Shown here piece after piece: positions 9,864-20,700 of a stretch of 64,000 nucleotides of DNA. A program made the translations under genes and the position numbers. Numbering within the stretch: position 1 is the stretch's first letter; every line of letters starts with the position of its first letter. The notes under the pieces were generated by a model, which made no database searches, was not told the DNA's origin, and saw only the letters and a program-made list of their open reading frames with translations. The DNA is from Arsenophonus sp052171895 (GTDB taxonomy: Bacteria > Pseudomonadota > Gammaproteobacteria > Enterobacterales > Enterobacteriaceae): the NCBI GenBank assembly GCA_052171895.1, contig JBQMRN010000001.1, forward strand, positions 248,001 through 312,000, given 5' to 3'.

Positions 9864-12800
9864 GAGTTATGCTCATTTCTGGTATATGAGGTTTTGGAGA
9901 GATGCTGGCGTACCTAGCAACTGCTTGATTGATTTCGTGAATAATTTAAACAACAGAGAGATGATATGTCGTAAAAATTTTACCATTCATATAGCTATCC
10001 GTGAAATTAGATATCACCTGTGTTCCTTGCATGAACTCATCACCGTAATGCTGCCAAGGTAGCTGATAGCCACCGTTGTTGAGGCTGATCTTGAAGTCAT
10101 GCTGTGACAACATGCTGAATGCCACCTTGTCGACAGACGCTGGCATCATGCCTCGGTCTATAACAGCTATTTGCTACAGTGAACTATATAGATTGCTATT
10201 GGTGATGTTGAAATTAAAGTGCCTAAAGTCATGGATCCGCAGCGGCAACGGAATATGCTTTAACATCTTCTTACTACTGCCTTATCTGAAGCGTGCAAAA
10301 ACGTCGAAGACTTCCTACCATGGCCTGTACCTGCTAGGCATATCCTCCGGTGATTTTCACGAAACTCTGGTGCCCTTCTCAGTGGAAAAGTACATCCTCT
10401 CTCGTCAATATACCAATCAGCAAACTGAAATAGCAATGGCTTGAAGAGAATAGACAATTGCTACCTTCATGATTTAAGTGATACGAGTTACATTTATTTC
10501 TTGGCTGATGGCGAATATACAGTCATCTTTAGCAAGATGATCGCCTTTGCCTGCTCTGCTGGTTGTCAGCATCGATCTCACTGAGCATGGACGTAAAGGA
10601 GGTAATTGCGGTCGAAGATGCTTATCGATGGTCAGAAGCGAATTGATCAAAATTTCTTAATAGCCTGGCGCTATTAGCTTAACCGTATCTCCCAGGCTTG
10701 CTACGGAAGACGCTGCCCTTAGTTTTTGAAATGCAATGGCAAAGATATTCCCGGACATGCAGCACAAACTCTTGCTTGTGTAGACAAAACAGCTAGTGTG
10801 CTAGCCTTTACTCTCAAAAGGCATGTAATCGAAAGTTAAGGCTGAGCTGTAGAAGGAGAGCTGCGATCCTGGTAATAAAGCCCTTGATGTTTTGTTGACA
10901 AGGTTTTCAGGGAAGTATCAGAATTAGTGGTATTCTCCGACTTCCCCTCAGAGAGCACTGGGCATCAATAAGAACGATGAATCCGATTGAATCAGTTTTT
11001 GCGGCACTGAGGCTACGACGCTAACGACAGAAGAACTGTGGTTCAAGAAAAGAATCCTTTCAATGCTATTTAACTGCTATAGTTTGCTCAGAAAAGCTAG
11101 AATAGGCTAAGGGAATTTGACCTGTAACCTCTGCTGCTAAACAACGTCAAATTTAAGGATGGAGAACCTAGGTGTCACTAGGCTGTAAGCAGCACAGGTA
11201 TGCTACTTCTTGGGAAGTTCATGATCTAATTATTGTTTTATACTCTGCAATATGTTAATTTTTCAGGAATTTATCAAGATGGCTCGAAATAATCTGCTAG
11301 AAAGCGTAAACCTGGTATAAATCAGGAAGACAACACGCAACTTCAGGTATTACATCGCCTGTTTATCCAAAGCGCTTTATAATCTCCTTCCTGAAATTAA
11401 TCATGACAGACCGACTGAATTTTTTAGGATACTCAAAAAAAGGTCAGAAAGTAATATGTCAGACTCTCTCTCCATTTTTAATAGAAAGTATTATCCAATT
11501 TAATCACGATTATCCGAGACTTTAAGCAACATGCCAAGGAGACCAAGCTTGATGACACCGGATACAACTGGATTGAGGGGGCAATGACTGAAAATATGCT
11601 TATCGATGGATTTATTATCTATAGGGAACTAGGGATAATCTCCGTCTTTATCGCTACTTTAGACAAACACAAAAATAACGGGCAGATAGACCTGACGAAT
11701 GCGGACAGGATGAGGATTTCTAAGATACCAAGATGATAATTTACTCAGATGGATCCCCCAGCAAAACTAAACTGCTTTTCAGCATTGATGAGGGCTAAAT
11801 AATTTTCTTAAAAATAAAGTAAAGGTGTCAACTTGTAGATACTTCTATATGTCGAACGAATGTTTACCTGCGGCAAACTTGTGCCATGTGGGTTTGGTCT
11901 TCTCGCCTTGTATGTGGCGCGCGATGAGGGTCTTTGCTGTTACTGCTGTCCCCTCTCTCCTGAATGGTTCTACCGTCGTTTTGCTAAAGCTATAAGTCAA
12001 AAGGCTGCAGTTTATGCAGTTTCAAAGTCAGGGAGGAGTAGCAGCATAGCAAGTTCATATTTGCTTGATTCTAACTAGCAATATATTATTTTCAGTATCC
12101 CCCTTTTTTTTAGCATTTTCTCAAAAAATTGACCGCAACTAAACGCCATGTTTCTCACCTATACCGGAGCTATACTGCAGTTAGCACGGAAAAGGCTAAC
12201 AAAATTTGTATCTTCTTTGCCTTGCAGACTTATGATCGATAACTTAATCAATATCCACATTTTCATCTCTCAGTTACATGTGAGGGTTTTGAATATTAAA
12301 CATGTTGTATGGCGTTGAGGTATTCTTCAAAAAAAAAGTTGAACAAATCTAGCAAGGCGAGAAGCTATTATTCCGCCTCATTCGTCACAGCTATGAGCTA
12401 TGATCTGATAAATCCCAGGAGTTTTTCTGGTATTGTGGTCATATCTCCTATAGAAAAGGAGTAGCAGCATTACCTGAGTGACACTACGGAGGTTACTGCA
12501 AAGTATACTTCGTTAAAAAAACGAAAGAGGGAATGGGATAGCGTGAAATACCTCTAGCGCTATATAACTATATTCCAGCAAGACATTTTAAGATTGTGGC
12601 TTAATTATGGTTTCTTATCGAATCGTAAACGAGAGAAACTATTACTGAAGGTGTATAAAGCCGCTAGAGATGACGGCTCGTAAAAAAATATGGGGAGGGA
12701 TAGAGGGGAGGTGTCGATCCGTTCTGATGAACTGATTCCTGCACACAGAGATCCCTACAAATGTATTCTATTTGGCGACAGGCTACTTTTTATTGACGCT

Positions 12801-13116
12801 CAGCTCGCTAAACAGGTAATGAATTTGTTGTTAGAAAGAATGTATAAAATGGGAAAAACGAAGGTTATTAAGCTTAACCTAGGGTTAATATATCTAAAAT
12901 TAGTGCATTAGGTCAGAGAATATACACTCTAATGAAATTTTAACTTACAATAGATCCAATAAACCTATTCCATCTCTTTTTAGGAAAAAGAGATGGCTTT
13001 TTATCTTCTCTTAAAGATAAAGAGCAATTTAATTTTCTAAGCATGAATAGATTCACTAAGCATCAAAAGCGAATGGGGAAGCCCTAATCGTCATACACCA
13101 GATTTGCGAATAACTC
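9864..13116 (+). mobile_element. IS256-family element copy interrupted by an IS91-like element
   Basis: Family A copy. Left end GAGTTATGCTCATTTCTGG at 9864; right end CCAGATTTGCGAATAACTC closing at 13116. The transposase is broken; the longest open piece (10076-10444) carries the N-terminal zone ending GDFHETLVPF, ahead of the helix seen elsewhere as STISRLKQQW. The element is cut after GGAGAAC (11167) by the IS91-like copy and resumes with AGATTCACTAAGCATC at 13049. Confidence 0.85.
11168..13048 (+). mobile_element. IS91-family (HUH, rolling-circle type) element copy, degenerate
   Basis: Family D. The left edge directly follows GAAC (11164-11167) and the right edge is GCATGAAT; no target duplication. 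Broken frames spell the IS91 transposase: an N-terminal zinc-finger zone near 11860-12080, a degraded HUH zone near 12230-12290 (other copies read HTYGRQLNQHPHIHLSVT), and the C-terminal pieces ARHFKIVA, GFLSNRKRE and DPYKCILFGDRLLFIDAQLAK (12690-12911). About 650 bp upstream of the transposase is shared with the other three copies and has no assigned function. Confidence 0.78.
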
Positions 13117-13288
13117 CAAAAAATTTAATTCTTATAATTAAATAAAATCTAAAACAGAAAATTACCAACAAATATAAGTCTAAATTAGTACTAAACTTTG
13201 AGAAACTAAGAAACTAAAAGAATATAAAACATATAAAACAATAAATTATATCATAGGCTTTTATGCTAATCACTATAAAAAGAGAATT

Positions 13289-13382
13289 TGGAGTGGGATA
13301 CGAGACTTAATCTCGAGACCTCCTTTCTTCCACAGACCACCTTCCAAAAGTAGTGGTGTCTACCAACTGAGCTATTCTTGTA
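13289..13382 (-). pseudogene. tRNA-Gly pseudogene
   Basis: On the minus strand the D-arm region GAATAGCTCAGTTGGTAGA is identical to enterobacterial tRNA-Gly(GCC), and the 3' end AAGTCTCGTATCCCACTCCA matches its T-arm, acceptor and CCA at about 16 of 20 positions. The molecule is broken: the 5' acceptor strand (TACAAGA) no longer pairs with the 3' strand, the T-loop reads ATTAAGT instead of TTCGAGT, and about 16 extra bases lie between anticodon arm and T-arm. In E. coli the glyVXY genes sit beside orn, so location supports the call. Confidence 0.7.
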
Positions 13383-13544
13383 TATTTATAACAAATCCTA
13401 TGATGTGGTGGCGCACACGGTGGCGGAATTATAGGAAAAAATTATTGAACAGAAAAGTATTCTCTGCTATATAAAATATATTTTTAATCTTTATTGCTGA
13501 TTAAAAAAGAAAATCACTCATAATCAGCATGATAATAACATGAT

Positions 13545-14090
13545 TTAAAGGTTGATAAAGTGTTGGCGATAATAAGCTAATTCTGCAATAGATCCCTTTA
13601 TATCTTCTAAAGCCTGATGGGTATTTTTTTTTGTAAACCCTGGCAATATATCAGGTTTCCAACGACTAGCTAGCTCTTTTAATGTACTTACATCTAAATA
13701 ACGGTAATGAAAGTATTTTTCTAACTTAGGCATATATTTGAATAAAAAACGACGGTCTTGAGCAACACTATTACCACAAATAGGTGAAACCTCCATAGGT
13801 AACCATTTTTCTAAAAATGCAATTGTGGCTAATTCTGCTTTTTTTTCATCATATTGACTGGATTTAATTCTATCAATCAGTCCACTTCGAGTATGAGTTT
13901 TAACATTCCAGTCATCCATAAGTGATAATTCTTGCTCTGATTGATGAATGGCAATCAGAGGCCCTTCGGATAAAATAGTTAGATTGGAATCAGTGACGAT
14001 TGTTGCGATTTCAATAATACGATTCTGTTCCGGATTTAATCCCGTCATTTCTAAATCTATCCAAATTAAATTGTTCTTATTATTTATCAT
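13545..14090 (-). CDS. orn: Oligoribonuclease
   Basis: 3'-5' exoribonuclease that finishes degradation of 2-5 nt RNAs to mononucleotides; essential in E. coli. The protein is 181 residues, exactly the E. coli length. DEDDh residues are visible: D12 and E14 in WIDLEMTG, the aspartate in VAQDRRFLFKYMPKLE and the HQALEDI block near the C-terminus. AGGATGT precedes the ATG. An IS256 copy with a perfect target duplication ends 26 bp before the start codon, so the native promoter has been displaced and transcription must start in or beyond the IS. The coding sequence is undamaged, which suggests strong selection. Confidence 0.96.
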   Translation of the reverse strand: MINNKNNLIWIDLEMTGLNPEQNRIIEIATIVTDSNLTILSEGPLIAIHQSEQELSLMDDWNVKTHTRSGLIDRIKSSQYDEKKAELATIAFLEKWLPMEVSPICGNSVAQDRRFLFKYMPKLEKYFHYRYLDVSTLKELASRWKPDILPGFTKKNTHQALEDIKGSIAELAYYRQHFINL

Positions 14091-14108
14091 GTTACATCCT
14101 ATGTTACG

Positions 14109-14116
14109 TTCTAAAC
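14109..14116. repeat. 8-bp target-site duplication, left copy
   Basis: TTCTAAAC directly before the IS256 terminal repeat GAGTTATTAG; the same 8 bp follow the other end at 15562-15569. Confidence 0.85.
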
Positions 14117-15561
14117 GAGTTATTAGTAAATCTTGTGTATGCTGGTTAAGCTATGTTTCAATCTAATGCTTCGTGAATCTGTTCTCCATCCTTAAACTGG
14201 ATGGAGTTTACCACCAAGCATGAGGTTTCCAAGTAGGTTAATCCAATTAGCTGGTTCTAGCTTTTCTGAGCAGACGGGAACAGCTTAAATATCCTTGAAG
14301 GGTTGTTTTTCTTGAACTATAGTTCTTGCACGTGTCGGCTTTCGTAGTCTTACTGTCAAAAAAGTCAATTCAATTGGTTTCATGATTATTATTGATGCCC
14401 AGTGCTCTGACGGGAAATTGTAGAATGCCAGCAGTTCTTCTTGATCTTTCTTCAGCTTAGTCATCACTTCAGAATACTTAGCTGAAAACCTTGCCAACAA
14501 AACATCAAGGGCTTTATTAGCGGCATCAGGCCTCTCTGTGCTACTCAGAACCTCTCCGCAACTCAGTCTTAACTTTTTGTTACATGCCTTTAGGGCATGA
14601 AGGCAGCACATTAGCTGTTTTATCTAGCCAACAGTATTGGTGCTGCGTGTATCCAGGAATATTTTGCCATTGCATTTCAAAAACTAATGGCACCGTCTCA
14701 CGTAGCAAGCCTGGGAGATACAGTTAAGCTAGGAGGGCCAGGCTATTAAGAAGTTTGGGTCAATTCGCTTCTGAGTCTCGATAAGCATCTTCGACCGCAA
14801 TTACCTTCTTTACGTTCATGCTCAGTGACGCCAATAATAACAAGCAAACAAAGGCGATTCCTTATCTTGCCTGACAGGACTGTCTATACCATTGGCCAAG
14901 AAATAAACGTAGCGCATATTGCTTAAATTACGCATGCGTACCATCCATTGCCTGTGCTCTTCAAGCCATTGCTGTTTCAGTCTTTGATGGGTGGTACTCC
15001 AGAAAAACCATGTGCTTTTTCACCAAGAAGGGGGCGGCTGCGCCTAACAACCATAGATCGAGCTTTCTAAAATCACAGATGAGGCAGAGATGCCCCTTGC
15101 AGCTAACAGCCATAGTAGAAAATTCTTCGCCGCTTTTTGCATGTTTCAGACAAGACGCTAGCAAGCTATTGAAGTATATTCCGTTGCCACTATGATCTCC
15201 CCTAACTTTAGCCACTTTAATCTCAACATCGCCAATTACTAGTCTGTATAGTTCACTGTTGCAAATAAGCGTTACGGAGATGGGCATATTGAAGAAGCTT
15301 ATCGACAAGATGGCGTTTAGCATGTTCTCATAGCATGGCTTTTAGCTCAGCCGCAAACGGCGGTGATTATCAGCTATCTGGGGACCATTAAGGATGAGTT
15401 TATGCAAGGGCATCAAAGATAATATCTGGTTTAGCGGATACCAGTAGTTATGGTAGATTTTATGCTATATCATTTCTTTATTGTTAAAATTATTCATAAA
15501 ATCAATCAGCAGGATACGCTAATATCTCTAAACCCCCATACAACAGAAATGAGCACAACTC
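14117..15561 (-). mobile_element. IS256-family element copy with intact ends and target duplication
   Basis: Family A, reversed. Terminal repeats GAGTTATTAGTAAATC (14117) and CAGAAATGAGCACAACTC (to 15561), flanked by TTCTAAAC on both sides. This fixes the element length at about 1.45 kb and the duplication at 8 bp, as expected for IS256. The transposase is split: 14285-14611 reads DAANKALDVLLARFSAKY and LLAFYNFPSEHWASI; 14961-15323 carries the N-terminal half. Not functional. Confidence 0.92.
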
Positions 15562-15569
15562 TTCTAAAC
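15562..15569. repeat. 8-bp target-site duplication, right copy
   Basis: TTCTAAAC, identical to 14109-14116, bordering the IS256 copy. Confidence 0.85.
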
Positions 15570-15672
15570 TAATAGAATGAATATTTAGTGTATGATAGCT
15601 ACTTAAAAGTACAATTACGATAACCTTTGATAATGAATTTAATCAATACACCAATAAAACTAGTGATGTCAA

Positions 15673-16710
15673 ATGGTTAAAAAGAAATTTATCAAAGGGC
15701 AAGAACAGAGAATGGAGGCAAACCATCAAACTAAGCTAAAAATAATCTCAAGAAGATATTGATGATAATCAGCTTGGTGTATTCCCCAGAATGGGTTACT
15801 TATTAGCCGTTTATCTCAACATTTAGATATTGAGATAAATAAAGGTGGCATTCAACGCTGCTTGCGATATTCGCTGAACAATCTACTCATTAGTCATAGG
15901 TGATCGTGTTATTTGGCCCCATTGGGCTATGTCAGGAATCTAATATAAAAGTTAATGATGTCATAGAAGCAATCTATGAATGAATATCCTTCTTGACTTG
16001 CTAAGATTACTATGGTAAAATTAGGCCTGATAGGCAACCAATGCTATCATTGTCTTAACAATTTTAGTAAAATTATCATTAAATATTATTAATTGTTATT
16101 TAGTTGCCTCCGAAATACTTAATATTGCTCCAATTATTATTTTAAATAAAATTGACATGCTCAATAAAGAACATAGGAAATAGATAAGTAAATTAATAAA
16201 ACTTTATCATAATATTAGCTATATAGTTTTAGAGGTCTCTAGTCTTCCTAATGAAAGAAGAAATACGCTAATTGAGATCTTTATAAGAAAATATTTATTT
16301 TTCTCTAGCAATCTGGTGTTGCTAAATCCAGATTAATTAATAACTTATTAGCTGATAATGAAGAAAAATCTTAATCAATCAAGTATCTAATAATTCAGGA
16401 TTAGGCCAACATACAACAGTACGTCTTTACCATTTCGCTAAAGGAAAAGATCTTATCGATTCACTGGGCATATGTAAGTTTGGATTATGGTATCTGACAA
16501 AGGAACAAATAATTAAAAGATTTGTCGAATTCAGGCAACATTTTGGATACTCTAAATTTCGTGATTATAAGCATTTAGATGATCCTGGATGTGCATTACA
16601 ATAAGTGGTAATCGCTATAAAATAATAAATTATATTTTGAAAATTATCATCGAATTTTAGCAAGCATGGAACAAATAAAACCACCTGGATCTTTTATAGA
16701 TAATAAATAG
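15673..16710 (+). pseudogene. rsgA: Pseudogene of ribosome small-subunit GTPase RsgA
   Basis: RsgA is a circularly permuted GTPase that helps mature the 30S subunit. The remnant begins MVKKKFIKGQEQRMEANHQ, keeps ILNKIDML (G4) near 16140, a P-loop reading QSGVAKSRLINNLLADN (the family has GxGK; here the glycine is alanine), NNSGLGQHTT, then FVEFRQHFGYSKFRDYKHLD and DPGCA, and ends ENYHRILASMEQIK before a stop at 16710. Stops and frameshifts occur throughout. Position between orn and psd is the E. coli position. The near full-length remnant implies fairly recent loss. Confidence 0.88.
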
Positions 16711-16810
16711 TTATAAACATTACTTTTGAATTCATAAAAAGTATAGGTGTACAATGACTATCTTTTTTTGATTATAAACCAATGATATTAGGATCAGATT
16801 AGAGGTTAAT

Positions 16811-17704
16811 GTGCTGGAAAAAATAAAGATAAAATTACAATATCTATTGCCAAAACAAGGGTTAACAAAATTAGCAGGTTGGCTTGCAAATCAAAAATTG
16901 CCTGGATTTACTCAATTAATGATTAAGCTTTTTGCTAAATTTTATGAAGTTGATATGGCAGAAGCTAAAGAAAGTGAATTTTCCGCTTATGCCACTTTTA
17001 ATGAATTTTTTACTCGACCCTTAAAAGAAAATATTCGTCCTATTGTTGCAGGCAGTAATCAACTTGCTCTACCTGCCGATGGTGTAATAAGCCAATTAGG
17101 ATTAATCATGAATGATCAGATCCTACAAGCTAAAGGTCATTCTTATAGTTTAGAGGCATTACTAGCAGGTAATTATATACTGGCCGATCAGTTTCGAAAT
17201 GGGTTGTTTGTAACTACTTACTTATCTCCACGTAATTATCATCGTGTCCATATGCCTTGTGATGGTTTACTAACTAAAATGATTTATGTTCCTGGTGATC
17301 TCTTTTCTGTTAATCAACTAACTGCAAAAAACGTTTCTAATCTTTTCGCTCGTAATGAACGTCTAATCTGTATTTTTGAAACCTCATTTGGACAAATAGC
17401 ACAAATTCTAATAGGTGCAATAATTGTTAGCAGCATCAATACTAGTTGGTGTGGCTGCGTCAATGATCAACGGGAAGGAATTATCAAACAGTGGAATTAT
17501 CCAGAAAAAGATAAGTCAGGCGCAGTTTACCTGAAAAAAGGTGAAGAAATGGGGAAATTCAAACTTGGTTCAACTGTTATTAATTTATTTAAATTAAACC
17601 ATATCAAACTTAATTCTGCTCTAGAGGCAGGGTCTGTCACTCGAGTAGGGGAATTATTAGCAGAATTATTTTATTCAAATACTGAGGAACAGACCAATCA
17701 ATAA
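16811..17704 (+). CDS. psd: Phosphatidylserine decarboxylase proenzyme
   Basis: Inner-membrane enzyme that makes phosphatidylethanolamine from phosphatidylserine. GTG start at 16811 with GAGG 5 nt upstream. The 297-residue protein has D90 in LPADG, H144 and H147 in YHRVHMP, and the self-cleavage motif LGST at 252-255, where Ser254 becomes the pyruvoyl group; these positions equal those in E. coli Psd. The acidic C-terminal tail present in E. coli (322 residues) is shortened after VGELLAELF, beyond the catalytic part. It lies 100 bp after the dead rsgA and 45 bp before mscM, probably one transcript. Confidence 0.96.
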   Translation: MLEKIKIKLQYLLPKQGLTKLAGWLANQKLPGFTQLMIKLFAKFYEVDMAEAKESEFSAYATFNEFFTRPLKENIRPIVAGSNQLALPADGVISQLGLIMNDQILQAKGHSYSLEALLAGNYILADQFRNGLFVTTYLSPRNYHRVHMPCDGLLTKMIYVPGDLFSVNQLTAKNVSNLFARNERLICIFETSFGQIAQILIGAIIVSSINTSWCGCVNDQREGIIKQWNYPEKDKSGAVYLKKGEEMGKFKLGSTVINLFKLNHIKLNSALEAGSVTRVGELLAELFYSNTEEQTNQ

Positions 17705-17749
17705 AATTTAATTGATGGATTTAAATAATTTTATATAAGGAATTATATT

Positions 17750-20700
17750 GTGCGCCTGATAGTCGTCATCGGCATTCTATTTAGTCTCTTATTCATCACG
17801 ATACCTATATTTTCAGCAATTAATCTTGATGAAACGCAAATAAAAAAAGAGATTAAACAACTTGAAGTAAATAAAAATTTAAAAAATGTAGAAATTATTC
17901 AGGCATTACAACTTGCCCTAAATTGGTTATCAGAGGCGCAAGAATCAGAGAAAAAAACCCGCGCTTATCAAAAAGCAATTGATGATTTCCCTAAAATCAT
18001 AAAAGAATTACAACAACAATTTATCATTGAAAGCAATAAAATAGTTAGTATACCAACCAATATAACTATCCTCGAACTCGAGCAACGTATTGTTCAGACT
18101 AGTAGTCAATTACTTGAGCAAGGCAGACAAATTCAGCAAGAACAAGATAGAAATCGTGAAATCAGCGACTCTCTTGTAACATTACCCCAACAATTATTAG
18201 AGGCTCGCCGTCTGCTTTCTGACTCAACTATAAGACTACAATCGCTGCATATTCCAGTTTCTCCTTTAGCTGAAGCACAATATAACCTAGCACAAACAGA
18301 AGTTGCGGCAAGAAAAGCGAAGACAAATGAACTCGAAATAGCACAGCTTTCAGCTAATAATCGCCAAGAAATCGCTCGCTTACGCATTGAGCTTTTTAAA
18401 AAACGTTATCAGCAAATCGATCAAGAGCTTCAAGAATTACGAAGCAATCTAAACTTTCAGCGCCAACAGAAAGCACAATTGGCGCTTAAACACACGGAAA
18501 TGTTAGCTGCTCAAGGAGGAGAGCTTCCTAAATTTTTAACAGTACAATTACAACTAAATCGTAAATTATCACAACGACTTAATGAACAAGCATACAGAAT
18601 AAATGATATTGAACAAAGGCAACGCCAGACTTCCAGTGATATATTAACTGTTCGTCAAGCGCTTGGGACAATTCGTGAGCAGGCTCAATGGTTAAGCGGT
18701 TCAACTACTTTGGGTGAAGCATTACGTGCACAGTTATACCATTTGCCAGAAATTCCCAAAAATCAACAAATTGACAGAGAAATCATCAATAAACGGGTTG
18801 ATCGCCTTAACTATCAAGATATGTTGGAAAATCTTAATTCTAATAATAAAGAGAACGAGGGAAAGCAAGCTGAAATAAAAAATTTGACGTTAGAACAAAC
18901 ACAAATTTATGACTCACTTATCCAAACTCGAAAAGAATTATTAAGCTCAATAATTTCTGGTTATGATAGTGAAATATTGGAATTAACCAAGCTCTACGTC
19001 TCAGCAACCCAGTTAACCGATGTATTAAGAGATATCAAAGATGCGACTCATCGTTATATGTTCTGGATTGCGGATACCGATCCTATAAGTCTCAACTATC
19101 CAATTAGAATAGTAAAAGATCTAACTCGCTTACTATCATTAGATACTTTATCTCAACTCAGTGGTGCAATTAAAGTTATCTTCGCTGGCCAGGATAGTTT
19201 TCTATACCTGCTTGCTGCTGTTGCTATCGTTATTTTTAGTATTAGTACACATCAGCATTATAATAATTTTCTTCTTCGCTCTAGTACACGTATTGGTAAA
19301 GTAACTCAGGATCGCTTTGCTCTAACCTTACGAACCGTATTTTGGTCTATTTTGATCGCACTTCCTTTACCTATTTTATGGTCAGCGATTGGTTACGGTC
19401 TACAAAACGCCTGGCAATTTCCAATGGCAACTGCTATTGGTTCTGGTGTGAGAGCGACAACACCAGTTTTATGGGTTTTTATGATTAGTGCTACTTTTGC
19501 ACTTCCAAACGGATTGTTTATTTCCCATTTTGGCTGGTTAGAAGAAAACGTGAAAAAGGCTATGCGTTACTATCAATTATCAATTTTTGTCATAGTACCA
19601 TTGATGATGGCCTTGATTACGTTTGAATATTATAATGACCGTGAATTTGCCCCAAGCTTAGGCAGGCTATGCTTCTTATTACTCTCTATTGCATTAAGTT
19701 TGATTACACATAACCTCAAACGAGTAGGCGTACCACTTTATCTAGATCGCCACGGCTCTGGTGAGAATGCAATTAGCAATATATTGTGGTTATTATTGAT
19801 TATAGCGCCAATTTTTTCTGCGGTTGCTGCACTATTGGGTTACCTTTCGACATCTCAAGAACTTTTAGCCAGGCTGGAAACCTCTGTTGCAATATGGTTT
19901 TTCTTACTGATTATTTATCATATTATCCGCCGCTGGATGTCTATCCAACGACGTAAAATTGCTTTTGAAAGAGCAAAGCAGCGTCGTGCTGATATTCTCG
20001 CTCAACGGGCAAAAGATGAAGGTGACAATAATATTAATAGTAGTGGCGAAGGTTTAGTCGATATAGAAGAAAGTACGATTGACTTAGATACAATCAGTGC
20101 ACAATCTCTTGGTCTTGTGCGCTCTATTCTCACCATGATAGCGTTAGTCTCACTGATTTTAATTTGGTCTGAACTACACTCAGCATTCTCTTTTCTGGAA
20201 AATATCCAGCTTTGGAATGTAACTACCACTGTGAATGATGTAGATACCATTCAACCGATTACCCTTAGCTCGTTATTTATTACTATTCTTATTATTATAA
20301 TTACTGCACAACTAATTAGAAATTTTCCGGCATTATTGGAACTCGCCTTATTACAACACCTTGATTTAACACCGGGAACAGGGTATGCAATCACAACGTT
20401 GACTAAATATACTATTGCGCTTATAGGTAGCTTAGTTGGATTTTCCATGCTTGGTATTGAGTGGTCAAAATTACAATGGTTAATTGCTGCGATGGGTGTT
20501 GGACTTGGCTTTGGGCTACAGGAAATCTTTGCAAATATCATTTCTGGTTTAATGATTTTGTTTGAGAAACCAATTCGTATTGGTGATACCGTCACTATTC
20601 GTGACTTAACGGGAAGTATTACAAAAATTAACACGAGAGCAACAACTTTAACAGATTGGGATCGCAAAGAAATTATTATTCCTAATAAAGCCTTTATTAC

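Noticed and set aside
9946..10457. Overlapping open frames on both strands that could be taken as new small genes
   Set aside because: They lie inside an IS256 copy; the plus-strand frames match its transposase and the minus-strand frames are shadows.
13405..13435. GTGGCGGAATT with flanking bases looks like the 5' part of a tRNA-Leu
   Set aside because: Only about 11-15 bases match, it is on the strand opposite to the tRNA-Gly remnant and no 3' half follows.
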